This document shows positions 33,628 to 45,509 of a DNA stretch of 64,000 nucleotides, one piece after another. How positions within the stretch are numbered: position 1 is the stretch's first letter; each line of letters begins with the position of its first letter. The notes beneath the pieces are model-generated. The model did not search any database. It was given only the letters and a program-made list of their open reading frames with translations, and had not been told where the DNA came from. The stretch comes from Posidonia oceanica (Eukaryota; Streptophyta; Magnoliopsida; Alismatales; Posidoniaceae): contig JAZBRS010000014.1 in the NCBI GenBank assembly GCA_037176725.1, positions 71,344,501 to 71,408,500 of the forward strand. Reading direction: 5' to 3'. The translations under genes were made by a program, and so were the position numbers.

Positions 33628-34090
33628 GGCAGTGATGCTTACTGTCTGGAGTTCTTACGGACCAAGGCTCGTCTGGTTCGGAACACTGGCAGCGCTGCTG
33701 ACCACATAGACTGCACGTTTAATTTCCCATACATGGCATTTAGGCATTTATGCATTTGAGCATACATAGCATGGCATAGCATCCCTCGCCCCCTGGGCGT
33801 ACAGTTATAGGCAAGCATTGCTGACAATCCTGCAAATGCGAGCGAGATTAGCCTTGAAAGACCGATTTCTCGGGCGTGTTGGGGGTGCCTAACACCTTCC
33901 CCGTGCGTAACAGGAGTCCTTACCCTTTCTCCGGCCCGCAGTGACCATTTTGCCCTCATCCTTGGCACGAGTCATACATTTTGCATAGCATTGCATTCAT
34001 TTGCATGTTTTCTTGCATTTCCCTCGGTTTTCCTCGTCTCCCGACTTAATAGACTAGGTGGCGACTCCGTTTTGCTTTATCTTCTTTGTT

Positions 34091-34880
34091 TTCCTTCTTC
34101 GCGTCGTTATCGGTGAAGACCTCTCTCTTTCTGGACCCTCATCGGTCCGGATCTAAGGGATCAGGCGCTCACAGTACCAGAGCTCCAGGTTTTACCCTAA
34201 TCCCTTCTCTAAACCTAAACGTCACCGTCCACCCACCCACAACCACCGTCAGCGACCGGACACACCGGATCCGCCACCAGAGTCGACCAGACAGCACCTC
34301 CCACCCTTCCTCCGCCGTCGACCAAGCCGAAGGACCTCTCCTGTGACGCCTGTAGGCCCTGCAGGGTCGTCCGCCGCCGCCGATTACTCCAACATTCCCT
34401 GCCGGCGCCGTCAGAGTCGTCCGGTTCTTCTTCCCGCACCGTAGGAATCGCCGTTCCTCCCTTCCAGACGTGCCGACGGCCACAGGAGTCCCTTCCAGCG
34501 GCTCCGATGGCCACATAAGCCCTCTCCACCGCCGGCCAGGTTGCCGTTAGGGCCTTCCAGGCCCTCCCGTCCCGCTAGTAGAGGCTTCAGACTTCTCCAG
34601 TCCCGCTGGCAGGGGCTTCCAGCGCCCCCAGGCCCGTCGACAGGGGCAGTCCCGCCCCTCCAAGCTGCCGACTGTTGTTTCAGGCCATGTCCTAGGCCTT
34701 CTACGTGTTTTCAGTCCCTGTTTGTGTGTGGATACATGGTATCCACATGTGTTTGTGCCTCCAGACTATGTTGGTGTCTTTGGAAGGCGGTTGTGTGACT
34801 TTTTGAGTCTTGTATACACCAAATCAGATTTTTTCTCTTACCGGTGCAGTAAAATCAGACGATATAGTCTATTATTCATT
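34091..34880 (+). mobile_element. GC-rich leader before the copia fragment
   Basis: Likely LTR/leader of the copia element or a remnant of the LTR before it; I cannot place the boundary. A GC-rich, proline-codon-rich stretch (34200-34700) gives ORFs with no recognisable family. At 34727-34747 there is a perfect hairpin, arms TGTGGATAC and GTATCCACA around ATG. No primer site was recognised before the ATG at 34881. Confidence 0.4.
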
Positions 34881-37192
34881 ATGGCTTCTCGTGATTCTTT
34901 GGTGAAGAATCTTAGTGGCACCTTGGAGAAGCTTTCTGGCAAGAATTATCTATTCTGGTCATAGAGTTTTGAGACTTTTGTTTTGGCACATAGGAAGGTG
35001 AAGCATCTCACACATCCGCCTCCTGACAGCAAAGCAGATACGTATGAGGATTGGCTTGCTGATGATGCGGCTATCGTCTCGTGGTTGGTTAACAGTATGG
35101 AGCCTTCGGTCGCATAGGGGGTTAGGATGTTACGTCCGGCGATGAAAATTTGGGATACTCTATGTCTCATATATGGCCATGAGAAGAATATATCTCAAGT
35201 GTTTGAGATATATGAGCCGTTGTTCACTCTGCGCCAAGGTGATCGGTCGGTTCAGGAGCACTTCACTGCTCTTCGTGGTCTCCTTGATGAGCTTGACGTT
35301 TATCAGCCATTGACAGTTGACATTACACAGTTGCGCAAGTATCGGGAGGAGCTTGCTGTTGCCACCTACTTATCCAGTCTGAACCCGGATCTCAGTTCTC
35401 AAATAAGGGGTCAGATATTAGGTGCTGACAGTGTTCCTGACTTATAGACCACCTTTGCCAGAGTTCTCCAGATTTCCACAACCACCCCTACTATAGTGTC
35501 AGAATAGTCAGCGATGGCGGCCACGAGAGGTCGTGGACGTGGTGGTTCTCGAGGAGGAGGTCGTGGACACGGAGACACTGGAGGACGTCCACGATGCTCA
35601 CACTATGGACGCATGGGACACAGGATAGACAAATGTTGGGATATTATTGGCCGTCCTCAAACAGCGCATGTTACCACTGAGTCATCTCCTACTACTTCCA
35701 CCAGCGAGGAGCAGCTAGTTTCCATTTCTCAGGCCGACTATGAACAGTTTCTGCAGCTAAAGGTCACTGACTCTTCCGCCACTGCTTCCCATGCCACTTC
35801 CTCAGGTACTACTGCCCTCCTAGCCTCCAGGGATACTCCCTGGATCATTGACTCAGTGCCTTTTCCCATATGTCAGGTACAAAAACCCTTTTTACACGTT
35901 TGTCTCAGCTTTCTAATATCTGTTCAGTGGCCATCACTGATGGTTGGCCCTATTCTGTTAGTGGAGAAGGGGTTGTGCAGGCCTCTACTCAACTGTCACT
36001 TGAAAAGTCCTTTATGTTCTTGATTTTCCTATTAACCTTCTTTCCATTAGTGCCATCACTAAGCAATTACTTTGTTATGTGACCTTTTTCCCTTTTCACT
36101 ACACTTTTCAGGATTTACAGATGGGGAGGAGGATTGGTTTGGGCCGTGATCGAGGCAATGGTGTGTACATTCTGGCCAGTGATGATATACCTTGAGGACT
36201 TGCATCTGTGGCGTATACATCTGAGTCTTCTGTCTTATGGCATCACCGGTTAAGCCACCCATCACATCAGAAGTTACAACAAGCCTTGCCATGGATTTCA
36301 GTCTCTCCATTCGAGTGTGAGTTGTGTTAGTTAGGAAAGCACCATCGTGCTTCCTTTAAGCATTTGCGTTTTGTGTCTAGTCAAAAGTTGTTTGAGTTAG
36401 TTCATTGTGACATCTGGGGTCTAGCCAGAGTCCCATCTGTTTTTAGTCATCATTATTATATTGTTTTTATTGATGACTTCTCAAGAGTTTCATGGGTATA
36501 TTTGCTTAAGGATCACAGTCATATGTTTGATATTCTCAAAACTTTTATTACAGAAATAAAAAACTAGTTTGATGTTACTCCAAAATTCTTGCGTACTAAT
36601 AATGCTCTAGAATTTGTCCAATCTAGTGTTCAGTCCTGTTGTGCATCTCTAGGCATTATACATCAGACTACTTGCCCTCACACCTCTCAACAAAATGGGG
36701 TTGCTGAGCGCAAACACAGACATATTCTGGATGTCACTCGCACTCTCATGCTACATATGAATGTTCCTAAGTTTCTTTGGTATGATGTGGTTCTCACTGC
36801 CACATATCTCATAAACAGGATGCCTTCTACACCGTTAGGAGGTGAAGTTCCCATTAGACGTCTTCGGCCAGATATAGAGTTGTTTTCCTTACCACTAAAG
36901 GTTTTTGGGTGTCTTGCTTTTGTTCAGGATCTCTCTCCTAGTCTTAATAAATTGTCCCCCAGATCTATCAAGTGCATGTTTGTTGGTTATTCTCGCACTC
37001 AAAGAGGTTATCGATGTTTTCATCCTCCAACAATAAGGTATCTTGTGTTTGCTGATGTCACATTTTTTGAGTCCACAAATTGGTCTGATGGTGCCACATT
37101 GGATGTTGAGTGTCCTCCTCTTCCATCTATTATTGATCTTCCTTCCACAGGTGCAATGCAGGACATCCCTGCCTTTAGAGACCCAGATCTTA
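34881..37192 (+). pseudogene. Ty1/copia gag-protease-integrase fragment, decayed
   Basis: Polyprotein of a copia-type LTR retrotransposon, without its reverse transcriptase half. Order: gag of the UBN2 type from the ATG at 34881 (motifs NYLFW, LFTLRQGDRSVQEHF, LDELDVYQP); an Arg/Gly-rich stretch and a zinc knuckle at about 35,595-35,640 in which the second Cys is Tyr (CSHYGRMGH); a protease start (PWIIDS) followed by a frameshift at about 35,865; an HHCC pre-integrase region near 36,235-36,350; an integrase core (LVHCDIWG, FIDDFSR, RTNNALEF, HTSQQNGVAERKH) and the C-terminal VFGCLAFV region to about 37,190. In-frame stops occur at about 34,962, 35,116, 36,194, 36,328 and 36,566. The coding region stops abruptly at the Tat LTR boundary at 37198. 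Confidence 0.9.
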
Positions 37193-37197
37193 GGCGG

Positions 37198-39588
37198 TGT
37201 AACCATGCGATCGAACGATTCGATTGCCGAATTACAGGTCACGGCAAAAAGATGTATGAAAAACGGGCAAAGGCTGGAGAAAAGAAAACAAAAACTTGGA
37301 GTCGCCACCAAGTCTATTTTGAAAACCAGAAGATGAGGAAAACCGGAAAACAAGTAAAATAAATAAAATGCAAAGGATATGACACAAGGTCATTACGGGC
37401 CAGAGATCGAGCAAGGACTCCTATTACGCATGGGGAAGGTGTTGGCACCCCCATGCGCTCGAGAGAGTCAGTCTTTCTGGGCTATTCCGCTCGTTTGTGG
37501 CTAATGTTGGCAATGATGCCATTTACTGTACGCCTGAGGGCGATAATGCCAAGCCATGTAAAAACATGCTATATGCCTTATGAAAACATGCTAAATATCT
37601 TTGAAAATATGCCAAAAAGTGAAAGTTAAATGCCTCAAAACACTATAGACAAGCAAATCATATTGGATGATTAAAATCAAAGTAAACATATCCAAAAACA
37701 ATGTTGGAAAACTTCAAAACAAGGTTCAGTTTACTGGAGGTGTTGGACGCTGGCATTCCCAGCGTCTTATGTAAGACACACGGGATCCAGTGTCTAACAC
37801 AGAAAATCTAGGTGTAAAATATGACCTATCTGGAATTAAATAAATCTCATGCTCAAATCATAGAAGTCATGAAAATCAACTGGAACATGATGTAAATCAT
37901 GATATGCCTTCCAGGATCAAATTCCAAAATCGTTTAAAAAGCATTTTTAAGCATGCTAAGATAAGGCCAAATAATCCAAGAGAATTATTATAAATCCAAA
38001 AACAACTTGAACAAGGTTAAACACATGCATGCAACATATGTTAGATCTCAGTGAATCAATAAAATCCCTTTTGATGAGTAAAATAGAAAAAAAAGTGGAC
38101 AGAAGTGTAAGACGCTGTGATTTCTAGCGTCTTACACCTGAAAATTATTTTTTTAGATTTAAAGCTCAGGAAATAAAACTTGTTTTTATCAAATGTTTTA
38201 ATGAAGAAAACATGATAAGAATGGATCAAAATCCCGGTATGCATCATGAATCAAATATTAGGAAGTATTCAAAACAATTTTATGAAGGAAAACATGTAAA
38301 ATCCATATCAGGGGAATTGGACGCTAGCCTTGACTGTGTCTTACGTAAGATGCACCAGGCTCAGCGTCCTATGCACTGACAAAGCATTCAGACTGAAAAT
38401 CCATTCAAACCAAAACGAATCAAAACGAAAGTCATTCCCCAAGCAAGAATAGACATCCACGAACATAACCATGCAATTTCTATAAAAGGCGGACGTTTAA
38501 ATCATCCTCCCCACCTCCACTTGCCTCTCGTTGGAATCCAATGGGTTCTCCTGCCACTGTAAGGCTAGGAAGCCATGGTACATGGCCATGAAGCTCAATG
38601 AAGACTTGGGGAAGACAGAGGGATGGCATGACACAATTGGGGGCGACTGGGTTCTTGGCCAAGCTCAATGGCCGGTGGCCTCACATGGCCAGAACCCATC
38701 ACCAGAAAAAGATAAACGGCCAACATAGTGGCAAAACGCAAGCAAACTCAGATATCATGCATCATAACAAACATTCACGACAAGAAAGTAAGGTTCTAAG
38801 CTATAGAGAGGAGAACGCTTACTTGTTGTGGAGTTTGGTGTGGCTTCCTCGACATCGACGGCTCTCTCCAGTTTGCGGTGGCTCGGATGGCAACTATGGC
38901 GGCTAGGGAAGGCTGGGCTAGGCTATGGGAAGACTCTGGGTTGGTTGGAGGTGTGTGTATTTGGGTGGAATTGGCCTGGTTCAGCTTTGGAAGCCAAGAG
39001 ACTCAGGGGTGTTGTGTTTTTGCCGACCTCTCTTCCATGGAGGAGAAAAATGGTTTTTGTATGGCTGCATGGCTTGTAACGTGAGAAGCTGAAACGAAGG
39101 GTCTCGGATATGGCCGGAAGTGTATTCTGGATAAGGGGTATGATGGGAATTGCACATTGGAGTCGATTGGAAACCAAAATCCGAGCTCTATCAGTCCCAA
39201 TGTGTAGGACGCGTACTTGAGCTGCGTCTTACATAAGACGCAGTCTCAGACAGCGTCTTACGCCCCAAAGAGGCTGGCGATGTTAGACACTGGATTTCCT
39301 GCATCTTACATAAGATGCAGGCATATCCAGCGTCCAACGACCTAGAGTGGACTTTGGATATTTTTCTAGATTTTTGGTTGGGCTTGGGCTTGGATTTGGG
39401 ATTAGACTTGGTTTTGGACAAGGCTTAGGTTTGTGTTTGGGTTTTGGTTTTGGACAAGGCTTAGGTTTGGACTTGGGTTTTGGACAAGGCTTAGGTTTGG
39501 GTTTAGTGACTAGGTGGGGACCACCACGACCGAGCACATTCCTGCGAGAAAACCGCCGATGATGGACTACAAAATCGGGGTGTCTACA
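37198..39588 (-). mobile_element. 3' LTR of a minus-strand Tat element, family B-like (2.4 kb)
   Basis: Plus-strand ends are TGTAACCATGCG and GGGGTGTCTACA, with a polypurine tract adjoining the right end, so it is the 3' LTR of an element whose pol is at 48383-51900. It carries GACGC/AAGACGC modules (37741-39340), a donor-like CAA|GTAAGC at 38823/38822 after a GC-richer leader, the GGTGTTGGCACCCCC-type block (37437-37455), and the primer-site-like TGGCGACTCC (complement 37298-37307). The left boundary abuts the copia fragment and is placed by the TG terminus only. No clear acceptor was found. Confidence 0.75.
37741..39340 (-). repeat. GACGC/AAGACGC palindrome modules with paired changes
   Basis: Modules at 37741, 38105, 38319, 39203 and 39283. 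At 38105-38137 a perfect 12-bp stem, GTGTAAGACGCT with AGCGTCTTACAC, surrounds a 9-base loop. At 39222-39243, arms CTGCGTCTTA and TAAGACGCAG flank CA; at 39298-39321, arms CCTGCATCTTA and TAAGATGCAGG flank CA, the G-to-A change in one arm being matched in the other. An outer stem (TTAGACACTGGAT with ATCCAGCGTCCAA) encloses the last one. Confidence 0.88.
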
Positions 39589-39602
39589 GATGCCCCTCCC
39601 TG
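39589..39602 (-). other. Polypurine tract
   Basis: Minus-strand GGGAGGGGCATC adjoining the LTR start TGTAGACACCCC; identical in form to those at 17953 and 59086. Confidence 0.8.
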
Positions 39603-40003
39603 AGCGAGGTCGAGGGAACCAAGGCCGCTACTCAGGGTTGACTAGACACCCCAACTGAAATCGGTGGGAAAGCAATGTTGTTGTTGGCGTGAGTCACTTA
39701 TCCGACGGATACACTGAAAGTCATGACTCATTGCCACATTGTAAATGCAAATGTAAATGCTAGGATGCAATGCTGATGCAAATCCTGGAATGCTGATGGC
39801 ATGATGGTGCTCATATGCACTGAAGTCTGCTGGGGGTGCGTAAGCGATGCATGTGTATGTGATGCCAATGTGGATAATGTGATGTGGTGGATCGCTGAGC
39901 TCTGTCACTCTAAGCGATCGGAATGTTGATGCCATGGATCGTTGAGTCTTGTAGCTCTAAGCGATCGGGATGAGGATGCAACTACCTAGCATGCAATGCA
40001 AAA
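39603..40003 (-). mobile_element. 3' UTR beside the polypurine tract, with GATCGCT hairpins
   Basis: Similar to 17973-18200 and 59101-59350 (GTGAGTCACTTAT block, then GATGCAATGC-rich sequence). Two stems follow each other: GATCGCT (39890-39896) with AGCGATC (39913-39919), and GATCGTT (39937-39943) with AGCGATC (39960-39966). Confidence 0.7.
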
Positions 40004-40427
40004 GGATGATATGATAAGTTTCGGACTTATCTACCAGAAAAGAGGATATGATAAGTTTCGGACTTATTAGCCGGAAAAGAGGATATGATAAGTTTCGGAC
40101 TTATCGACCGGAATAGATAAGTTTCGGACTTATCGACCGGAAAGGGGATGACGTGATAAGTTTCAGACTTATCGACCGGAATAGATAAGTTTCGGACTTA
40201 TCGACCGGAAAGGGGATGACGTGATAAGTTTCTGACTTATCCACCAGAATAGATAAGTTTCGAACTTATCGACTGCAAAAGGATTGATATGATAAGTTTC
40301 GGACTTATCAACCAGAATAGATAAGTTTCGGACTTATCGACCGCAAAAGGATTGATATGATAAACTTTGAACTTATCAACCAGAATAGATAAGTTTCGGA
40401 CTTATCAACCGCAAAAGGGTTGATATG
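40004..40427. repeat. GATAAGT hairpin satellite, left part
   Basis: Twelve copies of GATAAGT/TTCGG/ACTTATC or close variants, each a 7-bp stem with a 5-base loop, joined by spacers such as GACCGGAATA and CAACCAGAATA. The array is cut at 40427 by a solo LTR and continues in the same phase at 46126. Confidence 0.95.
40423..40427. repeat. Target-site duplication, left (ATATG)
   Basis: ATATG precedes the LTR start TGTTGACATCCC and is repeated at 46126-46130 after the LTR end TACTACA. Confidence 0.92.
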
Positions 40428-43009
40428 TGTTGACATCCCATTTTGACAGGTTGAATCAATGGAATCTTCTAGTGGCTTCTGAATCCAAATCTAGGTCCAA
40501 ACCTACACTTTTCTCTTCATCCTTCTCTCCAAATCAAGCCCAAACCTAACCTAGAATCACACCCATTTCCTAAACCCAAAAACTATCCAAAAAGCATAGG
40601 AAAATCCATCCTCCCTAACCTAGAAAACCCACCAAAAAATCCTTAAAATTTCAAACCAAAACCACTCCCAAAAATCCTAGAAAACCTAGGTAAAACTACC
40701 CTTTTTCTACACCTCAAAACCCTTCCAAAACCTTCCAAAATCCAACTCAAAATCCTAGGTCAAACACTAGAGACCCTAGGCCACACACTCCCCAAATTCC
40801 ACCTCATTCCTAAGCCTTTAACCCCTTCATTTCTCAAAATTATCCTTTTCTCTCTCCTAAATTATTCTTTTCTCTCTCCTAAATTATTCTTTTCTCTCTC
40901 CTCTCTATCCTCCTTCTTATTCTCCTTCTTTTCACTCCCTTCTCTCTCTTTTTCTTGCTTGGCAGTGGGCCCACCTTGTGCATCTCTCTTTTCTGTATTT
41001 TATTTGTATTTTTATTTTATTTTTAGCTTATCCCTTGATTTTCCAATATTTATTTTCCTCCCTCTCCTCTCTTTCTTCTTTCCTTCTCCCTTTCTTCCTT
41101 TTCTTCTTCCTCTTCTTTTTCATTTCCTTTCTTCCACTAAGCCTTTAAAAACCTTTAAAACTCTAATTAAAAAAGGAAAACAAAAGAGAAACAAATCAAA
41201 ATCCTAAAAAGAAGTAATTAAAAACTTAAACAAACAATTAAAAACAAAAGCCCAACTAAATCCAACTAAAAGAAAACAAACTAAGAGTGCAACCTAAAAA
41301 ATACAAAACAAACCAAAATAAAATGCTATTAAAAACAAACAAAACCAAAATATAATCAAAACAAACAAAAAGTAAGAACCTTATTAAAAATAATAAAAAA
41401 CAAATCCTAAAAAAGAAGAAAACAATTAAAAACACTATACAAGTAATTAAAAAACACTTAACAAATCTAAAAGAAACAATTAGAAAACTTTAAAACAATT
41501 TAAAAACTTAATTAAAAAGAAAAAGGAAAAAACTTAACAAGAAAAACCTAACTAAAAAATAATTAAAAAAAAAACTTAATAAACATTTAAAACAAAATCA
41601 AAAAACAATTTAAAGAGAACTTAAGAAAAACCCTAAAAAACTAAAATCAAAAGCTAAAACTCTCCCTAATTAATTTAAAAACAATCTTTTTAAAACCTAA
41701 TTAAAAATCCTAACTTAAAAACAACTATTTTAAAAAAACCTTTTCATCTTTTTATTTTATTCTTATTTTAATTTTTTCCTTTTCTTCCAATCCCTTCTCT
41801 TCTCTCTCTTTTTCCTTTTCTTTCTTTTCCACTTTTTTCTTTTCCTTTTGCCGGCCCAGCCCACCAGCTGTTGCCTCCTTCCCCTTCCCTTCTTTTCTTT
41901 TTTTCTTTTTTTCCGCACGTGAGGCCTGGCTCACTGCCGCATCCTCCTCTTCCACCCTTCTTCTTCCTTCTTCTTCTTCTTCAGCTTTTTCTTCTTTCTT
42001 CCCGCGGCCTGCAACAGCACTCCCTCCTCCCTTTTGAATTCAATCTTCCCTCGCCATCCAATCCAGCAACAACTCGCCTCTCCTGTCTCTTCTCTCAGCA
42101 GCTTTTCCGGTGGACATTTACTGCCTGTCGTCTCGCCGACATCCCTCCAATCCAGCTGCAGTGCTCGCGCCAGTGGAATTCAAATCCACAGCTCGCGCCA
42201 CTCGCAGCTTCGTGCCCCTGATAAAACCAGAACCTTAGCCGCTCCTTCACCACCTTTTGCCACTCTGAGAGAACACCTGAGAGCGTGAGAATCCTAGCCA
42301 ATTCTCCTCCTCTTCCTTAGCAGAAAAACCAGCAATTTCCTCCTCCTTTTCCCCGGAAACCAAGCCCTCCAGACCTCCAAATCCCCTACATTTTCCATCC
42401 CAGAACCTCAACCAACTTCCAGCAATCCATCCCCCTCCATTCCACGACCAATTCATCCCAGAATCACCCCTCATCCACCTGAAACCACCACAGCAACCCA
42501 ACTCCACCTCCATCTAGAATTCCCGCACCACAGACCACCAAATCTCCCCAAAATCCTCCCAGCTACTCTCTGAAACATCAGCTCTCCAACCCACCTGAGC
42601 TCTAGCCTTCACCCTCCCCACAGCCAGAATCCACCACAACAAACAGTTGCCCATCTTTCTGATCAGAAAATCAACCCAACACCCAACTCCATCCTCAAGC
42701 CTCCACGACCTAACCTAAACCCTTCCACACCATCACCTAACATCCAGAAGTCCACCAGCAGTCTTCGTTCAACCCAGAGAGCAGCAGACACCTCCCCCCA
42801 CCTCCGGCGGTCACCAGTGCACCCAAATTTTCCGCTTCTTCCGCCGATCATCAGAGCTTCCATCCGAGCGTCTAGCAAGCACCGGAGGACTGCATGGAGC
42901 AGTTCCAGACATTCGCTTGCCGTCGAAGACGCCTCCAGCAGCTGGACGACTCTCGCCGACTTCTGCAGAAGCCACCGACGTCGGGGGGACGTTCCAGCCA
43001 TCGAATCAG

Positions 43010-45509
43010 GTATCTTTCTTCTCCATTAGCTTAGTTTCCCCCTTTGCGTGCTTCCTAGCCCCTTAGAATAGGATTCTGCTTCCTCTCGCGCCGGGTCAGC
43101 TTCGCCGTTGACCCGTCTTCTCCGGCGAGCTCCGAGCTCGAATCGTCGCTCCGGCCTGCAGAAAGCCTCGCCGATGATCGCCTGAGCTCCGCGAAGCTTC
43201 CAAGAGCGCAGCCCTGCCCTCAAAATCCTCCGCCGACGCCGATTTCGTCCGGTCTGCCTCCAGATGCCCCGTCAAGCTTCGCCGCCCTCTCCGGTCTGCT
43301 CCAGGCCGCATCACTGCCCGCCGATGCCGCTCTGACCTCTGTGTAGCTTCGGAGCAGCCAACCACCGCCTCTGCGCCGCACCGGCAGCCCTTTCTTCCCC
43401 TTTTCCGGCACTGATAGTATTTTGTTACAGTGCCTAGTTTTCTTTCGTTTTACTGTGCATTTATTTTTGCTTAGCATGCATATTTTGCCATAAATTGCAT
43501 ATTTGCCTTGCGTTTCTGTTTATTTGCTTTCCAGTCCTGCCATCGTTTAAGAATCATTTAAATCTGAAATAAAACTATATGAAATTGCATAAAAAACCTG
43601 TAGTTCTGCTTATTTGCATGTTAATCCAACTACTGTTTAAATTCTTTAGTTTTCTTTTAACTTAAGCCCTGCTAGTTATTTTTCATCACATATTAGTCCT
43701 CTGCTGTTATAGTTTTTAGTTTTTTCTTTAGTTCCAGCCCATTTATTTATTTTATTTACATTTTAGTCCTGTTCTAGTTCAAAATATATTTCTGTCTTTT
43801 AATTCCCAGTCCTGTTATTTATTTTATTTACATTATGGTCCTGCTGTAATTCAAATGTTTTTTATGTTCTTTATTTTCTAGTCCAGTAGCTTTTTATTTT
43901 TGCATTTTAGTCCTGTGGTTGTTAAAAGTCATTTAATCATCTGATTTTTCCTTATTAAATTGCTTTTTAGCCCTCCTGTTTATTTTATTTGCTATTTAGT
44001 CCTCTGTCCAGTTCATTAACTCATTTAATTTCTATCTTTTCCTTACTGCATTGCATCTTTATCCTGTCTTTTTTTATTTTTGCACTTTGGTCCTTCATTT
44101 GCATGCATAGCATCATTTAAAAGCATGTTTTCCTTATAAAATTGCATTTTAGCCCCTACATGATTCAAAATTGCATTCCAGTCCATTGCATGTTTATAAA
44201 ACTCATTTAAAAGCACATTTTACCTTATAAAATTGCATTCTAGCCCCTGCATGTTTTCAAATTGCACTTCAGTCCTCTACATGTTTACAAAACTCATTTA
44301 AATGCATGTTTTACCTTATTAAATTGCATTTCAGACCCTGTATTTTGTTTTAATTGCATTCAGACCCTCAACTTTTCAAAAACTTTGCATTTAGACCCCT
44401 AAGTTTTCAAAATCTTTGCATTTAGTTCCCTAAATTTTTCAAAAATTTGCATATAGGTCCTTTTTTGCATTTTTGCATGCATTGCACCCATGCATCACTG
44501 CATTTGGCATCTTTGCACACACTTAAGCACTCCTAGCTCCCATGTACATGGGAGGACCTGTTTTGCACACCCCTAGGACCTCTTTTACACTTAGGTCCCT
44601 TCTTCTCCCCTGTTCTTGGTCTTTCTGCCTTGAAGCCTGCACATCTTCTGATCGGGCCGCCGGATCTTTGCAACCAAGTTACCTGGACAACCCCGGTGGG
44701 GCGCACTCCAATGCAGACCAGGCTTCAGATCTCCAAGGTAAGTCCTCCTGAACTCCTGCACAGCATTTTTGCACATCATTTGCATTGCATGCATTGTTTT
44801 TGCATCCCGTTTTCTCGAGCATGTAGATTAGGACCTCCTCTCTTTGTCTATCAACTCTATCTTCCCTTTTCGCGTACTCTTGATATCTTTGGGTTGTGTT
44901 TCCCCTGGATTCACCACTAATTGCGGCTTTCTTCCCCCTTTTCCACGATCCGATTGCACCGCGAGCTTTTGGCAGCATGCGAGACACATCGTGGGATGGA
45001 TTAGCAGGAAACAGTCACAGAATGGTGGTGATCCCTCCACTTGCTTTCTTTCTCCTTTGTAGGTCTTCACACCTATATTGCGTGGTCCTTAAGTGGCGTT
45101 TGTCCTTACACTTACACCGTTTGTCTCTCCATGCTTCTCTTGCTTTCCCCTTTGCATCTGCATTTGCATGGCTTTATCGATGGTTTATTTCGCTTGTTTT
45201 GGCACCGTTTTGCGTGCCCGCTTTGCCTTTTGCATCGTTTTGCGTGCATGCTTTGCTTCTTGCACCGTTTCGCGTGTCTGCTTTGTTTTTCGTACCGTTT
45301 TGCGTGCCTGCTTTGTTTTTCTCACCGTTTCGCATGCCTGCTTCGTTTCTTGCATCGTTTCGCGTGCCTACTTTGTTTCTTACATCGTTTTGCGTGCCGA
45401 CTTCCGTTTCTCGCACCGTTTTGCGTGTTTTACGCTGTTTTCTCTTGCATGTTGCCTGCATTGCTTGGTTTTACCGATGTTTTGTTCTTTTGCCTGCATT
45501 TGCATATAG
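43010..45509 (+). other. Candidate LTR intron (donor to acceptor)
   Basis: Donor CAG|GTATCT; acceptor CCTGCATTTGCATATAG followed by GGCAGTGATGCTTACTGCC. Same arrangement as in the other family A LTRs. Confidence 0.4.
45200..45430 (+). repeat. Short 30-bp array, ~8 units
   Basis: GCACCGTTTTGCGTGCC plus TGCTTTGTTTCTT-type units: the complement of the unit in the arrays at 13085 and 26050, but only about eight copies. It shows how far copy number differs between related LTRs. Confidence 0.85.

Larger units (their letters stand above)
31372..34090 (+). mobile_element. 3' LTR of the plus-strand Tat element, family B
   Basis: Plus-strand LTR lacking its first dozen or so bases. Markers: GACGC modules at 31581, 32446, 32682, 32906, 33133 and 33353; Cys/Pro-like GC-rich leader (31600-32190); donor TACAG|GTAATT at 32185/32186; acceptor CATTTAG ending at 33627; GGTGCCTAACACCTTCCCC block at about 33884; and TGGCGACTCC at 34059-34068. 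The right boundary is uncertain, because no TACTACA terminus is seen before copia-like sequence starts. Confidence 0.75.

Noticed and set aside
38482..38489. TATAAAAG as promoter of the LTR 37198-39588
   Set aside because: It is on the plus strand, opposite to the LTR's orientation, and downstream of the leader; chance or antisense at best.
41840..43400. Host-like coding exons in the GC-rich stretch of the solo LTR (also 6410-7800, 15070-15640, 31600-32190)
   Set aside because: Each is the GC-rich leader of a Tat LTR; frames are not conserved between copies and no protein family is recognised.
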